A DNA stretch of 44,228 nucleotides from Fragilaria crotonensis (Eukaryota; Bacillariophyta; Fragilariophyceae; Fragilariales; Fragilariaceae): assembly GCA_022925895.1 (NCBI GenBank), contig JAKSYS010000522.1, positions 1 through 44,228 of the forward strand. The letters run 5' to 3'. The notes beneath the pieces were generated by a model that was not told the origin of the DNA, did not search any database, and saw nothing but the letters and a program-made list of their open reading frames with translations. A program made the position numbers and the translations under genes. Positions 43,301 to 44,228 of the stretch are shown one piece after another. Position 1 is the stretch's first letter, and every line of letters starts with the position of its first letter.

Positions 43301-43681
43301 CAACGTGCCACTTTCACTGCTCGTCGTACTGGATTCACTGGGTGAGGACAGTGCGATTCCATGCTGTTGGCGCGACAGACTAGTCCTCGTCAATCGAGAA
43401 TGAGGGCGGTTCTTCACAGGTTTGGAACTGACTCCTTCGTTGATGGGAGGAGAGTCGTGAAGAGTGATTTGATTAAGAATCGATTGCACAATCTTACGAG
43501 CTGATTGCAATGCCACGACCTTGATATCTGGGTTGCCTTGTAAGCCCGATAGACTACTCCCGGCAATCATATCTGGGTCAGGCGGAGGTAACGTTGTCGT
43601 CGGTCTCGTGATTTCAGAGTATCGCCTTTCCTTGTCGGGGACATGATCATGGCTCCGAGGAGTTGCTCTGCTGTTCACCAT
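37342..43681 (-). CDS. Very large Arf-GEF: MABP-like domain, Sec7 domain, PH domain; two frame breaks
   Basis: About 2,090 residues. Sec7 domains exchange GDP for GTP on Arf GTPases at Golgi and endosomal membranes. Order: a ~400-residue Ser/Pro-rich disordered start; a MABP-like beta-prism region with three PP(K/G)(G/F) or IPEGY repeats (AVTDIVVTRGATVPPKGYY, VPPGFCVV, then RVYLCYRRS and IPEGYTVL); a ~900-residue helical middle; Sec7 at about 1520-1725 with RLPGEAQQID, carrying the catalytic Glu, and IIMLNTDLH; and a C-terminal PH domain at about 1950-2065 (FCKEGYLLKKS to GWVDAIRKCI). One intron (38777-38842, 66 bp) inside Sec7 joins MTVEQG to LRHFL. The frame is lost at about 42473-42476 (C4 on the coding strand) and 42023-42025 (G3); one extra base in each restores family-like sequence. 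Sec7 and PH are certain; MABP is a by-eye call. Confidence 0.85.
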
Positions 43682-44228
43682 TGTTGTATTGTGCTTGTGG
43701 TACTCTATCGGACTTTCGGGTACCAGGAGCGTGCAGTTCAGCAGCTTTCTTTTTCAGAAGACTCCGCTTTGAGGAGAACTCCTCGAGTCGAATTGGCCTA
43801 CACTCGGAGTACGAGTACTTGTATGCTGTTGTATGTACCGGTTGAATAGATTACCTCAAGGAAAACGACTGTTTTCCGAGTTTAGTGAGGTAGTTGTACG
43901 GCATCTATACTGCATCCCGGTGAGTTCGCTGAACATGTATTTTGATACATTTTTAGTTTCGCACCCAAAATACGATCATCAACATACTTGTATATGTATA
44001 TAATTTGAAACCTCTCCGAAAATTACAACGGACCACGGCAACTCACGGAATCTGCCTTCAGATTCCCGTCAGAGAGAATATGACATGCAAGTAGTTCGAG
44101 GCACAGAGCGAGGCCGGCGTTTGCGAAGGGACGATAATGATAATTTCAGCTATATTCAAAACATCTGTCCGTTGGCTTGTTGTGGAAAGACATCATTCAC
44201 TGTAGGGTCTGGTACAGTAATAATTGTC
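43682..44228. other. Promoter-side intergenic region of the Sec7 gene
   Basis: No gene seen. The first part should contain the 5' UTR and promoter of the minus-strand Sec7 gene. A tactcggagtacgagtactt patch near 43801 repeats the GTAC-rich word type seen elsewhere in the window. The right edge is cut, so a gene starting beyond it cannot be excluded. Confidence 0.5.

Overview
This is nuclear DNA of a unicellular eukaryote, most likely a diatom (Bacillariophyta) or close stramenopile. The reasons are short GT-AG spliceosomal introns of about 38-130 bp, stramenopile-like eukaryotic housekeeping proteins, and a giant secreted Ser/Pro-rich protein built from PSDxPS repeats of a style common in diatom surface proteins. 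The species cannot be fixed from the sequence alone.

Layout. 1-1007: no gene; a run of hairpins ending in a T-tract lies at the left edge. 1047-5596 (+): a seven-exon P5-type (P5B-like) transport ATPase with a Cys-rich head. 5880-6300 (-): a decayed piece of translation release factor eRF1 that keeps its GGQ motif. 6646-12273 (-): a 1,875-residue secreted Ser/Pro-rich protein with paired globular ends and internal 480-bp tandem repeats. 12274-20057: gene-poor, holding a ~3.9-kb satellite of about 21 units of ~186 bp, then a palindromic GGGTAA-like block between two diverged direct repeats. 20058-23464 (-): a transposase-like element with an RNase H-like core. 24683-25976 (+): a J-domain/papain-like fusion whose catalytic Cys seems replaced. 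26249-26728 (-): a small disordered protein with KEN and RVxF motifs. 29053-29310 (-): a C-terminal gene remnant. 29385-30654 (+): a protein kinase.

From 31217 on the window is compact and carries mainly membrane-traffic and housekeeping genes: Vps2/CHMP2 (ESCRT-III), a TBC Rab-GAP, ribosomal protein eS26, a CCDC43-like coiled-coil protein, and a very large Arf-GEF with MABP, Sec7 and PH domains. Three of these (Vps2, the TBC protein, the Sec7 protein) act in endosome/Golgi traffic, but nothing indicates co-regulation beyond ordinary eukaryotic neighbourhood.

Two things matter for every user of this annotation. First, four otherwise well-conserved coding regions and one remnant contain frame breaks that can each be repaired by a one-base length change in or beside a short base run. 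Assembly or base-calling error is therefore a serious alternative to pseudogenisation. Second, the most unusual biology is the MABP-Sec7-PH protein, the 480-bp-repeat surface protein, the 186-bp satellite and the papain-like protein without its catalytic Cys.
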